Below, one piece after another: positions 6,467-15,517 of a stretch of 64,000 bases of DNA; the stretch's first letter is position 1; the number at the start of each line of letters is the position of its first letter. The position numbers and the translations under genes were made by a program. Under the pieces are notes generated by a model that saw nothing but the letters and a program-made list of their open reading frames with translations, ran no database searches and was not told the origin of the DNA. The DNA is from PWXP01 sp034005525. Its GTDB lineage: Bacteria > Planctomycetota > Planctomycetia > Pirellulales > Thermoguttaceae. The DNA is taken from positions 62,001 to 126,000 of the forward strand of contig JAVEUP010000001.1 in assembly GCA_034005525.1 (NCBI GenBank). Reading direction: 5' to 3'.

Positions 6467-7945
6467 ATGCCCGCCGACATCACGCTGGTCAACCTGAACA
6501 TGCTGTTCATGCGCTACGGCGAGGAGATCGAGCGCGAACTGCACGTGCCGCTCGGGCCGCTGTACCTGACGCGGGCGCTCGAGGATGCCGGATTCCGGGT
6601 CGATTTTCGCGACTACCAGTGCGTCGATTCCGACGACCCGTTCGACATGCGGGTGTTCCTCGATTTTCTCCGGGACCCGGCCCCGGTAATCGGCCTGAGC
6701 TGCATGGCCAACCTGCTGCCGTTTACGATCCTTGCGATTCGCGCGTTGCGCGAGACGTATCCCGACCGCAGGATCATTCTGGGAGGGGTGGGCAGCAAGG
6801 CCGTCGAAGAGAAGATTCTCGCGCGGTTCCCGTGGGTCGACGTGATCTGCCGGGGCGAGGGTGAGTTGACCGGGCCGGAGTTGGTCCGCACGCTGCTCGA
6901 AGGCGGCGACCCGGCGCGCGTGGCCGGTGTGTCATGCCGTACAGCGGACGGCGCGGCCGTGCATGCGCCCGACCGGCGGCGCATCACGGAACTCGACACC
7001 ATTCCCTTCCCGGCATTCGAGAAGATCGACCTGGCTCGCTATGCCGGCTACGGGATGATGACCAGCCGCGGCTGCCCCTATCCCTGCACGTTCTGCTCCG
7101 TCGCGCCGGTCTGGAACCTCGAAAGCTATTCGCGCGGGCCGCGGAACATCGTCGACGAGATGGAGTTCCTCCACCGCGAGGCGGGCGTCGATCTGTTCCT
7201 GTTCCAGGACGAGTTCTTCGTCTCGGGCAAGCGGCAGGTGATGGAATTCTGCCGCGAACTCTCCTCGCGCGGCATCGACATTTACTGGAAGGCGTTCGGA
7301 CGGGTCAACCTGGTCGACGAGGAGATGATGCGGGCGATGGCCGACGCCGGCTGCGTCGAACTGCGATTCGGCATCGAGTCGGGCTCCGACCGCGTACTGC
7401 AACGCGTCAAAAAGGGCTTCACGACCGCCCAGTCGCTCGACGTCGTGCCCAAAGCAGTCGATATCTTCCGCCGGGTCGACGCGTTTTTCGTCTGGGGGTT
7501 CCCATTCGAAACGCTCGACGATTTCCACCAGTCGCTCTTCCAGATGGTCTCGTTCCGGATGCTCGGCGCGCGCATCCTGCCAAGCCTCCTGTCGCTTCTG
7601 CCCCAGACGGAAATCTACCGCGAGTGGGTCGCCAAGGCCGCACTGGAGTTCTGCCCCTACCTGCTGCCCGAGTTCGTCTTCACCGGGCACGAGGTCTGCC
7701 GCGGCGGGCGGGTGGAACTGCCCGAGCGCTACGCGGGCTACTTCGACCTGATTCTAGCGAATCCCGACGTCTTCCCCGGCTTCTTCCACATCGACCTGGA
7801 AGCCAACGTACTGCCGAAACTCGCGCTGTTGCGCCAGTTCGGGTTCTATCCTGAGCCCCAGCCGGTCGAGCCCGCCGCCGAAAGCTGCGGCGCCCACTCG
7901 CCCCGCATCGAACCCCAGGAGTTGGCCACCCGTGCCGGCTTGTGA
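6467..7945 (+). CDS. cobalamin-binding-domain radical SAM enzyme
   Basis: A 492-residue protein. The N-terminal ~150 residues have the Rossmann-like B12-binding domain layout typical of this class (VPLGPLYLTRALEDAGF, IGLSCM, IILGGVGSKA, DVICRGEGE). The radical SAM core follows with the cluster motif C-PYP-C-TF-C at Cys203, Cys207 and Cys210, then LFLFQDEFFVSGKR, ELRFGIESGSDRVL and the FFVWGFPFET strand. Such enzymes usually methylate or rearrange unactivated carbons. It lies after the two leader-bearing proteins on the same strand, so a peptide or protein substrate is the natural guess. No recognisable RiPP-binding RRE domain could be picked out. The start has only a weak ribosome site and follows a large hairpin, so expression may be separately controlled. 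Confidence 0.85.
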   Translation: MPADITLVNLNMLFMRYGEEIERELHVPLGPLYLTRALEDAGFRVDFRDYQCVDSDDPFDMRVFLDFLRDPAPVIGLSCMANLLPFTILAIRALRETYPDRRIILGGVGSKAVEEKILARFPWVDVICRGEGELTGPELVRTLLEGGDPARVAGVSCRTADGAAVHAPDRRRITELDTIPFPAFEKIDLARYAGYGMMTSRGCPYPCTFCSVAPVWNLESYSRGPRNIVDEMEFLHREAGVDLFLFQDEFFVSGKRQVMEFCRELSSRGIDIYWKAFGRVNLVDEEMMRAMADAGCVELRFGIESGSDRVLQRVKKGFTTAQSLDVVPKAVDIFRRVDAFFVWGFPFETLDDFHQSLFQMVSFRMLGARILPSLLSLLPQTEIYREWVAKAALEFCPYLLPEFVFTGHEVCRGGRVELPERYAGYFDLILANPDVFPGFFHIDLEANVLPKLALLRQFGFYPEPQPVEPAAESCGAHSPRIEPQELATRAGL

Positions 7946-7959
7946 TTGACGCGCTGCAC

Positions 7960-8199
7960 GCAGGGTGGGACCAGCAAGCCGGTTCGTTGCCCGCAGGCTG
8001 GCAGTAGGAGGGGCCTGTGGTGTGCTCCGTCGCTATGCGTGCCGGAAGCCCGGCTTGCGCAGGCCCACCAATGCCGAGCGGTGCGGCTTGGTGGGCCGGC
8101 GGTCGCTGGCGACGCCGTGGCGTAACGTGGCGGTTTGGATTATCGTGTGGATGCAGCGCAACGTGCCGTGCAACAAACCGCGACCTTGTCCCACCCTAC
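7960..8199. repeat. 240-bp element with GCAGGGTGGGA / TCCCACCCTAC ends
   Basis: It begins GCAGGGTGGGACC and ends ACCTTGTCCCACCCTAC, giving inverted termini typical of a miniature mobile element. Its last 92 bases recur at 12742-12833 with four mismatches. An internal GGCCCACCAA/TTGGTGGGCC pair adds a second stem. It fills most of the gap between the radical SAM and sulfatase genes. Confidence 0.6.
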
Positions 8200-8320
8200 G
8201 TGAAATCGCCTGAATGTTGTCTTCTATCGCTGTTCCTGGTAGGCTGATTGTGTTGGTATTGCCACGGTAATGGATGCCGGTGGTACGGGACCGCTTCCAA
8301 TCCTAGAGAGACGAGATGCC

Positions 8321-10120
8321 ATGATACGAACCGCCCTTGCCGTGTGGGCTGCCCTGGTTGCGATGGATGCCGGGGCCGTCGCCTTGGGCGACGCGGCTTC
8401 CCGCCCGAATGTCGTGGTATTTCTGGCCGACGATGCAGGCTGGGGCGATTTCAGCCGCAACGGGAATACGAGCGTGAGTACGCTGCGCATCGATTCCCTG
8501 GCCCGGGACGGGGTTACGCTGGACCGGTTCTACGTGTGCCCGGTCTGCGCTCCCACGCGCGCCGAGTTCCTCACCGGCCGCTACTACCTGCGAACGGGCG
8601 TGCGAGGCGTCTCGACGGGGCAGGAGCGGCTGGACCTGGACGAGAAGACCGTGGCGGACGCGTTCCGAGCCGCCGGGTATGCGACCGGCGCGTTCGGCAA
8701 GTGGCACAATGGCAGCCAATGGCCCTATCACCCGAATGCGCGGGGATTCGAGGAGTACTACGGCCACACGGCGGGGCACTGGGGCGAGTACTTCGATCCG
8801 CCGCTGGACCACAACGGGCAGCCGGTGCGAGCCGAGGGGTACATTGTGGATGCTTGCACCGACCGGGCCCTGGCGTTCATCGAGCGGCATCGAGCGAGGC
8901 CCTTCTTCTGCTACGTGCCGTTCACCACGCCGCACTCGCCGTGGGCCGTGCCGGACAAATACTGGCAACGGTTCAAGAACAAGCCGATCGATCAGCCGGC
9001 GACCCGGCCCGATCAGGAAGAAATCGATTATACGCGATGCGCCCTGGCCATGATGGAGAACCAGGACTGGAACGTCGGCCGGGTTCTGGACAAGTTGGAC
9101 GAACTGGGACTGGCGGCGAATACCATCGTCGTGTACTTCTCGGACAACGGCCCGAACAGTTGGCGTTTCAACGGCGGGATGAAAGGGCGCAAGGGGAGCA
9201 CCGATGAAGGCGGCGTGCGTTCGCCGCTGTTCATCCGCTGGCCGGCCCGGCTGCCTGCCGACCGCACCGTTGCGGAGATTGCCGGCGCGATCGACCTGCT
9301 GCCCACGCTCACGGCCCTGGCAGGCGTGTCGCGGGTGGGCGACAAGCGGGTGGACGGCCGCGACCTTTCGCCGCTTCTGTTGGGCAACGCCAAGGATTGG
9401 CCGGCGCGGACGATCGTTTCCACTTGGGGCCGGAACCTGAGCCTCCGGACGCAAACGCACCGGCTCGACGCCCGGGGCCAGCTCTACGACATGACGGCCG
9501 ATCCGGGCCAGACCCAACCGGTGACCGCAGCCCAGCCGGCGCTTGCTAAGCAACTGACCACGGAGGCCGGCGCCTGGCGCGAGGAACTATTCGACGTGCT
9601 CGCCCCGGCCGGCGGTGCAACGGCCCGCGACAGCGTCGATCCTCGCCCGATCCCGGTCGGCTACCGCGAGTTTCCCCGCACGTGGCTGCCTGCCCGCGAT
9701 GGCAAGCCGCGCGGCACGGTCGAGCGGAGCGCCCGGGCGCCGAACTGCTCCTACTTCGTCCACTGGACGAGTACGGAAGACTCAATGGTCTGGGAGATTG
9801 AGGTGGCGACCGCCGGAACGTATGCCGTCGAGGCACAGTATACATGCCCGCCGGCCGATGCCGGCTCGACCGTGGAATTGAGCTTCCGCGGCAGCCGGGC
9901 GACGGGCAAGGTCCTGCCCGGCTGGGATCCGCCGTTGTACACGAACCAGGACACGCTTCCTCGCCCGCCGGCCGAATCGCAGATGAAGGAGTTCCGCTCG
10001 CTCGACCTCGGCACGATCGACCTGCCGGCCGGGCGCGGCCCGCTGGTGCTGCGCGCCCTCGACATCCCGGGCAAGCAGGTCATGGACCTGCGATCCATTA
10101 CCCTGACCCTGCTGCCGTGA
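8321..10120 (+). CDS. secreted formylglycine-dependent sulfatase with C-terminal accessory domain
   Basis: A 599-residue protein. Signal peptide at residues 1-24, then PNVVVFLADDAGWGD with the metal-binding Asp pair, and the sulfatase signature C-A-P-T-R with Cys76, the residue converted to formylglycine, followed by FLTGR. Later motifs GKWHNG, FTTPHSPW and VVYFSDNGPNS agree with arylsulfatase A-like enzymes. After about residue 430 a separate beta-rich domain (TYAVEAQYTCPPADAGS..., ending ITLTLLP) resembles a carbohydrate-binding-type module. It probably desulfates polysaccharide outside the cytoplasm. The next gene starts at the base after its stop, so the two are co-translated. Confidence 0.9.
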   Translation: MIRTALAVWAALVAMDAGAVALGDAASRPNVVVFLADDAGWGDFSRNGNTSVSTLRIDSLARDGVTLDRFYVCPVCAPTRAEFLTGRYYLRTGVRGVSTGQERLDLDEKTVADAFRAAGYATGAFGKWHNGSQWPYHPNARGFEEYYGHTAGHWGEYFDPPLDHNGQPVRAEGYIVDACTDRALAFIERHRARPFFCYVPFTTPHSPWAVPDKYWQRFKNKPIDQPATRPDQEEIDYTRCALAMMENQDWNVGRVLDKLDELGLAANTIVVYFSDNGPNSWRFNGGMKGRKGSTDEGGVRSPLFIRWPARLPADRTVAEIAGAIDLLPTLTALAGVSRVGDKRVDGRDLSPLLLGNAKDWPARTIVSTWGRNLSLRTQTHRLDARGQLYDMTADPGQTQPVTAAQPALAKQLTTEAGAWREELFDVLAPAGGATARDSVDPRPIPVGYREFPRTWLPARDGKPRGTVERSARAPNCSYFVHWTSTEDSMVWEIEVATAGTYAVEAQYTCPPADAGSTVELSFRGSRATGKVLPGWDPPLYTNQDTLPRPPAESQMKEFRSLDLGTIDLPAGRGPLVLRALDIPGKQVMDLRSITLTLLP

Positions 10121-12733
10121 ATGCCGACAATGGGAAACCTCTGCCGATACGTGCTTGTCGGACTGCTTCTACAACTCATCACGTTCGGCGCAAAGGGCGC
10201 GGATCGCGTAACGGTCGAAAACGAGCGCATAGCCGTAACGCTCACGGCCGATGCGCAGGCTGCGGTGGCGTCGCTGCAGGACGTCGTGCGGCAGCGGGAA
10301 TTGATGGCAGAGTCGGCCCAGTTGTTCACCCTGGAGCTTTCGGAGCAAGGCGACCCGGACGCCAAGCGATTCTACGTCTCCAGCCGGGAGGCGAAGGAGG
10401 TCGTGCTGACGGGGGAAAACGATAAGCCGGGCAGCGGGGCAAGGGTGGAGTTCAGGAATCTGGCGGGAAGGGCGATCGATGCTGTCTGCACGGTCAAGGC
10501 CGCCAAGGGCGACCCGTGGCTGCGATGGCGCATCGAGGTGAACGTGCCGGACGGGCTGGTGCTGGAACAGGTGCAGTTTCCGATGGTTGCGCTGCGAACG
10601 CCGGAGGAAGGAGAGCCGGACGATGCCCTGGTCCTCGGGGCGACAAAAGGGGGCGTCTACCGGCGGCCCTCCGCGTGGAAAGCAGGCCAAGCGGTCAGTG
10701 CGTCGCAGCCGGGGAGCCTCGCCGCGCAGTTCGCCTGCTATTACGACAACGGCGGCGGGCTTGTCACAGCCGCCTTGGACGCTCGCGGGTATCGGAAGTC
10801 GGTCCGCGCAGCGCGAACACCCAACGGAATGTCGCTTCAGTGGTTGCATCCGTGCTTCCATGCGGGCAGGTTCGCGCTCGATTTCGACGTGGTTCAGACC
10901 GTCTTCGCCAGCCCCGACGCCGACCGGCCGGCCGACTGGCGCGACGCGGCCGACCTGTACAAGGCGTGGGCGATTGAGCAGCCGTGGTGCGCGCGCAAGT
11001 TCGCAGATCGCGACGACCTGCCTGCGTGGCTGAAAGAGGGGCCGGCCATGGTGCGGTTCAACCGCTCGTGGCTGGCCGAGCCGGAACTGATTGAACAGTG
11101 GCTGAAGACGTACTGGAAGAAGCACTTCCCGGCGGAGACGCCGCTGGTCATCGCCTATTGGGGCTGGGAGAAGGTCGATACGTGGATCACGCCCGACTAT
11201 TTCCCCGTGTTCCCGTCCGATGAGGTGTTCGAGCGGCTCACCCAGGTTGGAAAGAGCGTGGGCGGGCATGCATTCCTGTGGCCCTCGGGCTACCATTACA
11301 CGCTCACGCACCGCAAGCAGCCCGATGGCAGCTTCTTCTGGGACGACCGGGAACGCTTCGACGCGACCGCCCGGCCCCACGCCATCCGCGGGCGCAACGG
11401 CGAGGTGCTCGTCCGCACGCCGTCGTGGCTTCAGGGCGGGCAGTGCGTGACCATGTGCCCCGGCGATCCGTGGACCATCGACTGGCTCAACCGGATTGCC
11501 GTGGAGATTGTCCGCCGCGGGGTGGACCTCGTGCAGGTGGACCAGGTGGTGGGCGGCAACTTCCCGGTCTGCTACGCCGCGGACCACGGCCACGAGCCGG
11601 GGCCGGGCCCCTGGTGCACCGACGTGTTCCGCGAGCAGCTTGAAACGATGCTCGAGGCGTGCCGCGAGGTGAACCCGGAAGCCGTGGTCTGTTTCGAAGA
11701 GCCGAACGAATGGTTCATCCAGCAAGTGGGCATCCAGGATTACCGCGACTGGGAAGTAATGCGCCGCGACGGGGCTGAACCGGCCTCGGTCTTCAACTAC
11801 GTCTATCACGAATATCTGCCAACGTTCCAGAGCAATCCGCAGCCCGGCAACCGGCTGCAAGCGGCCTACTGCCTGGTCAACGGCCAGATTCCGCACTTCG
11901 TTCCCTCGCGGGCGCTGGGGCCGGGCCCGGCGCTGGTGAACGGTTCCATGGAAACGTGGAGCCAAGACGCGCCGACCGGCTGGGACAAGGTGTCCGGCTA
12001 TCGAGACCGCGCTTACCCTGGCCGGGCGGACCACGACCGCGACGTCCGCCACGGCGGCGAGGCGTCGCTGCGGCTGTCGAACGGCGAGGCCGATGAGATG
12101 GTCCAGGTTTCGCAGAACGTCCGCATCGGCGGCGGGTTCCAGGTGGGAGGCACCTACCGGCTCAGCGCGTGGATGAAAAGCCACGGGCTCGCGCAGCCCA
12201 ACGGCATCCTACTGGCGACGTTCACCGAAGAGATGCAGGCGACCGGTTCGTGGCGGATTCCCATGCCGCAAGCGGCCGGCGATTGGCAGCGCGGCGAGGC
12301 CGCGTTTACGGTTGCCGAAGGCACGCGGTTCCTTCGCATCATGCTCCACGTGAACGGCCCGGGCACGGTCTGGATAGACGACGTCGCGCTCGACGAGATT
12401 GACCCCGACGGCGGCGCCACGCCCGTCGCGCGCCCTGACAAGCCGGCCGACCATGACCTGATGCGCCAGTGGGTCACCCTGTTCCATGGCGAAGGGCGGC
12501 CGTACTTGCTGCTGGGCAAGATGCTCCATCCGCCGCGGCTGGACGTTGCGACGCAGGAGTCCCAGGGCCGGCAGTTCGCCGCCATTTTGCACAATGCCTT
12601 CGAGGCGATCGACGGCTCGCAAGCGGTCGTCCTGGTGAACGCCACCGACTCGCCCCAAACCGGCCGGCTCCACTGGCGCGGCTCCGCGCATACCATCACG
12701 CTTGAGCCGTGGGAAGTGCGGCTGATGCGGTGA
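10121..12733 (+). CDS. secreted DUF6259-type glycan-active protein with C-terminal carbohydrate-binding-like module
   Basis: An 870-residue protein. A signal peptide at the start (LLLQLITFGAKGA) is followed by a mutarotase-like beta-sandwich region (residues ~25-260). A TIM-barrel-like region follows with YWGWEKVDTWITPDYFP, HAFLWPSGYHYTLTH, RGVDLVQVDQVVGG and VVCFEEPNEW; the layout matches proteins annotated DUF6259 and related glycoside hydrolases. Candidate acids sit in VDLVQVDQ and CFEEPNE but I cannot assign catalysis. Residues ~605-765 (VNGSMETW... to VWIDDVALDEI) look like a CBM4/9-type jelly roll. ATG 10121 follows the sulfatase stop directly; ATG 10130 is an alternative. It probably works with the sulfatase on a sulfated glycan. 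Confidence 0.7.
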   Translation: MPTMGNLCRYVLVGLLLQLITFGAKGADRVTVENERIAVTLTADAQAAVASLQDVVRQRELMAESAQLFTLELSEQGDPDAKRFYVSSREAKEVVLTGENDKPGSGARVEFRNLAGRAIDAVCTVKAAKGDPWLRWRIEVNVPDGLVLEQVQFPMVALRTPEEGEPDDALVLGATKGGVYRRPSAWKAGQAVSASQPGSLAAQFACYYDNGGGLVTAALDARGYRKSVRAARTPNGMSLQWLHPCFHAGRFALDFDVVQTVFASPDADRPADWRDAADLYKAWAIEQPWCARKFADRDDLPAWLKEGPAMVRFNRSWLAEPELIEQWLKTYWKKHFPAETPLVIAYWGWEKVDTWITPDYFPVFPSDEVFERLTQVGKSVGGHAFLWPSGYHYTLTHRKQPDGSFFWDDRERFDATARPHAIRGRNGEVLVRTPSWLQGGQCVTMCPGDPWTIDWLNRIAVEIVRRGVDLVQVDQVVGGNFPVCYAADHGHEPGPGPWCTDVFREQLETMLEACREVNPEAVVCFEEPNEWFIQQVGIQDYRDWEVMRRDGAEPASVFNYVYHEYLPTFQSNPQPGNRLQAAYCLVNGQIPHFVPSRALGPGPALVNGSMETWSQDAPTGWDKVSGYRDRAYPGRADHDRDVRHGGEASLRLSNGEADEMVQVSQNVRIGGGFQVGGTYRLSAWMKSHGLAQPNGILLATFTEEMQATGSWRIPMPQAAGDWQRGEAAFTVAEGTRFLRIMLHVNGPGTVWIDDVALDEIDPDGGATPVARPDKPADHDLMRQWVTLFHGEGRPYLLLGKMLHPPRLDVATQESQGRQFAAILHNAFEAIDGSQAVVLVNATDSPQTGRLHWRGSAHTITLEPWEVRLMR

Positions 12734-12741
12734 TCCGCCCC

Positions 12742-12833
12742 CTGGCGTCGCCGTGGCGTAACGTGGCGGTTTGGATTATCGTGTGGATGCGCCGCAACGT
12801 GCCGTGCAAGAAACCGCGACCTTGTCCCACCCT
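12742..12833. repeat. second copy of the 92-bp CTTGTCCCACCCT repeat
   Basis: It matches 8106-8197 over 92 bases with four mismatches, same orientation. Here only the right part of the larger element is present, just after the DUF6259-type gene and before the convergent membrane-protein gene. Confidence 0.75.
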
Positions 12834-12843
12834 GCAACTACAA

Positions 12844-15465
12844 CTACGGCTCCTCGTCCGGTTCCTCGGGCGGGGCGATGGGGGTGCCTTCGACGGTGAG
12901 CCGGACCAGGCTGTAGAGGGTTTCGAAGCGGTTCAGCAGGGCGTCGTCGGGCTCGACGGTCCATTGGTAGCCCATGCCGGCGTCGTTCAGCAGGGAGCCG
13001 AATCCGACGGCCACCACGCGGCCCTTGCCATGCTGTGTCATGGCGCCGATGGGCCTAGTGCCCAGCCGGGCAATCGGCTCGCCGCCGCTGACCTCCAGTG
13101 CCCGGGAAACCGGAATGCCCGGCCAATCGCCGGCCATCGCCAGCGTGCCGCGCCATGCCTGCCCGGGATGCACCGACAGGCCGAACGGCCAGAGCAGGCT
13201 GTTGGCGGTTGAACCGGTGTTCTCCGGCGTCTCGATGACCAGCAGGTTGCCGCCCTCTTCGACGTAGCGGACCAGTTGTTCTTGATACTGGCGGCTGACG
13301 GCGCGGGTGGGCGTGATGACCACCAGCGCGTCGCCGGAGAAGGCCGCCGGTCCCGATTCGCGGCGGATGTAGTAGCCCAACCGCGGAATCCATTGTTCCA
13401 ACAGACCGTACCCGTCGCCGTCACCTTCAATAAACGCACCCTTGCAGAGCAACACTTCGGATACGGTACGGTCAATGACAACCCGCGTTTGCGGGCGGAG
13501 GGCCTTTGGTTCAGGAAAGGCTGTCCGGTGCGTTGTCGCCACGGCCAGCCCCGCCAGCACCCATCCGGCCACGGCGGCGCCCAACAGGGCCAGCCACGCT
13601 TCGGGCCGGCCGAGGGCGAGCACAACACCCGCAAACAGCGCCGCGGCGGCCAGCACCGACAGGGCTGCGCGCAGGAAGAACGAGTACACCTTGACGTCGA
13701 ACGGGCTGGTGTAGTTCAGCCAGGCCAGCATGTCGCGCATCAGTTCGGCCTTGCCCGGCTGGAACGTGCAGAAGTTCGAGAAGATGGTCGAATCGCCGAA
13801 GGCCAACACGCGGCCCTTGCCGAACGTCGTGCCCCACAACTCGATGAACGCGCCGTAGCGGATGGTGGGCGTGTGCTGCGGCATGGGAAAGAAGTTGTCG
13901 GGGCGGTAGTCCGGCGGCATGCTCCACAGCGAAGCCGCCTCGATGACCGGCCAGCCCGAACTGCGGCCCGGATCGATCGAGCACGCAATGGCAAACTCCA
14001 TGGGCGGCATGTGGCTGACAACCGGGTGGGGCACCCAGGGCGGAACGTACAGGTGGTCGTACGGGTTGTCCATGCCGAAGAGCAGGTCGTGGCGGAAGGT
14101 GAAACCCATCGGGCGGCAGATGTCGTTGAAGTACGTGCTCCCTCGCTCGAAGTTGGTGTGCTCGCCGACCAGCAGCAATCCGCCGCCGTTTTCGACGAAT
14201 CGCTGGACAGCGGCCACCTCGTCGGGCAGGTAGTGCGCGGTCGGGGTCTTGATGACCAGCACGTCGCACTCGGCCAGTTTGGCATCATCGATGGAGTCTT
14301 CTTCGAGAAGCTGCGACATCTCGAAGAACTGCTTGCAGTACCGGTAGATGGCCCCGTAGTTGTAACCCGAGTCGTGCCCGTACCACTCCGTATCGTACGG
14401 ATGCACCGTAGGCTCCCATTCGGAGTGCCGCTCGACGACCATGACGCGGCCACCTTTGGCCGAGCCGGACGGCGCCCAGCGGAACGCGACCGTAGCCAGC
14501 GCCGCGGAAAGGGCGACCAGGACCAGTGCGCCTGCATAGGCCCAGGCGGAAGGCTCAGCAAGAGACGCGGTCGGCTCCGGCTCCGCCGCGGGCGGGGCAT
14601 CGGAAGGAGAAAGTTCCCCGTCAACGGCGGCCTCGACCACGCTCACCCTTACAAAACGCCACGCAAGCAGCACCGGCCCGGCAAGCAGCAGCATGAGCAC
14701 CCACGGGTTGAGGAATTGATCCATCACATTCAGCGGCTGGTCCCAATCGGCCCGCATTGCGCGGTGAAGGTAGATGCCGATCATCAGCGGAGTGCGGACC
14801 GCCATCCACACCAGCACCACCAACACCAGTGCTCGGGCGGCGCGGAGCCAGCCGGCCCATTGTTTGCCCCGCGGGAGAGTCGACCAGGCCGCCAGTCCCA
14901 GCAGGGCCAGTCCGCCGGCAAGGAAGCACAGCATCGCGGGATCCAGCAGCAGGGCATACGTGGCGCCCAGCCGATGCACTTGCCGCGCCCCAACGATGAC
15001 CAGCGTGGAGCCGTCGGCCGTCACGTCTGCGCCGAACAGTCGCATGACGCCGGCCAGCAGTTCGGGGAACGGGCCGGGCAACTCATGGCTGCGAGCGGTG
15101 TGATGGGTGAACAGCGCCATTGCCGGCCACTGGGCCAGCAGCACGAGGCCCGCCGTTGCGGCCGCGCGCCCAAGCAGCCGCGGCCACGCGTGCGGCGGCG
15201 GCAGCAATTCCACGAGCAGTCCGGCCAGCAGCAGAATGGCCGCGGTTCGGACCGGCCAGGGCGCCAGCAGGGCCGGCACGGCGAACAATGCCAAGGCAAT
15301 CCACAGCTCCCGGCGCCCGGGAAGACGCGGGACCGTCCCGATCATCATCAATGTTCCCGCCGCGACGACCGCCAGCCAGGACACCGGATGGCACGTATAG
15401 TAATACCGCAGCCCGATCAGCCAAGAGCCGGCCAGTAGCGCTACGGCAATCCAGGTTCGCATCAT
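12844..15465 (-). CDS. large membrane protein with DUF4350-like domains (paralogue 1)
   Basis: An 873-residue protein. The N-terminal ~330 residues hold roughly eight hydrophobic segments (for example WIAVALLAGSWLIGLRYYY, LWIALALFAVPALLAPW, WAYAGALVLVALSAALATV). A soluble part follows with DUF4350-type GATase-like pieces: DVLVIKTPTAHYLPDEVAAV, VENGGGLLLVGEHTN, RVLAFGDSTIFSNF. A second membrane pair around residues 600-650 precedes another GATase-like segment (LVVITPTRAVSRQYQEQL, VEEGGNLLVIET, GKGRVVAVGFGSLL). Such proteins often accompany ABC-2 exporters, but none is seen here. It lies 52 bases downstream of its paralogue and is probably in one operon with it. The function is unknown beyond membrane location. 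Confidence 0.65.
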   Translation of the reverse strand: MMRTWIAVALLAGSWLIGLRYYYTCHPVSWLAVVAAGTLMMIGTVPRLPGRRELWIALALFAVPALLAPWPVRTAAILLLAGLLVELLPPPHAWPRLLGRAAATAGLVLLAQWPAMALFTHHTARSHELPGPFPELLAGVMRLFGADVTADGSTLVIVGARQVHRLGATYALLLDPAMLCFLAGGLALLGLAAWSTLPRGKQWAGWLRAARALVLVVLVWMAVRTPLMIGIYLHRAMRADWDQPLNVMDQFLNPWVLMLLLAGPVLLAWRFVRVSVVEAAVDGELSPSDAPPAAEPEPTASLAEPSAWAYAGALVLVALSAALATVAFRWAPSGSAKGGRVMVVERHSEWEPTVHPYDTEWYGHDSGYNYGAIYRYCKQFFEMSQLLEEDSIDDAKLAECDVLVIKTPTAHYLPDEVAAVQRFVENGGGLLLVGEHTNFERGSTYFNDICRPMGFTFRHDLLFGMDNPYDHLYVPPWVPHPVVSHMPPMEFAIACSIDPGRSSGWPVIEAASLWSMPPDYRPDNFFPMPQHTPTIRYGAFIELWGTTFGKGRVLAFGDSTIFSNFCTFQPGKAELMRDMLAWLNYTSPFDVKVYSFFLRAALSVLAAAALFAGVVLALGRPEAWLALLGAAVAGWVLAGLAVATTHRTAFPEPKALRPQTRVVIDRTVSEVLLCKGAFIEGDGDGYGLLEQWIPRLGYYIRRESGPAAFSGDALVVITPTRAVSRQYQEQLVRYVEEGGNLLVIETPENTGSTANSLLWPFGLSVHPGQAWRGTLAMAGDWPGIPVSRALEVSGGEPIARLGTRPIGAMTQHGKGRVVAVGFGSLLNDAGMGYQWTVEPDDALLNRFETLYSLVRLTVEGTPIAPPEEPDEEP

Positions 15466-15517
15466 GGTTCACCTTTGGTGGGCGGGAAGGGTGCAGTCCC
15501 CGTCAACGATGACACCT

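Noticed and set aside
8106..8197. tRNA or small RNA at the repeated block
   Set aside because: No cloverleaf or T-loop pattern; the second copy at 12742 and the inverted ends fit a mobile repeat better.
10169..12184. 671-codon minus-strand open frame
   Set aside because: Shadow of the DUF6259-type gene with no coding features.
13276..15438. 720-codon open frame on the plus strand
   Set aside because: Antisense shadow of the DUF4350-like membrane protein, Arg/Gln/Gly-rich and without any recognisable motif.
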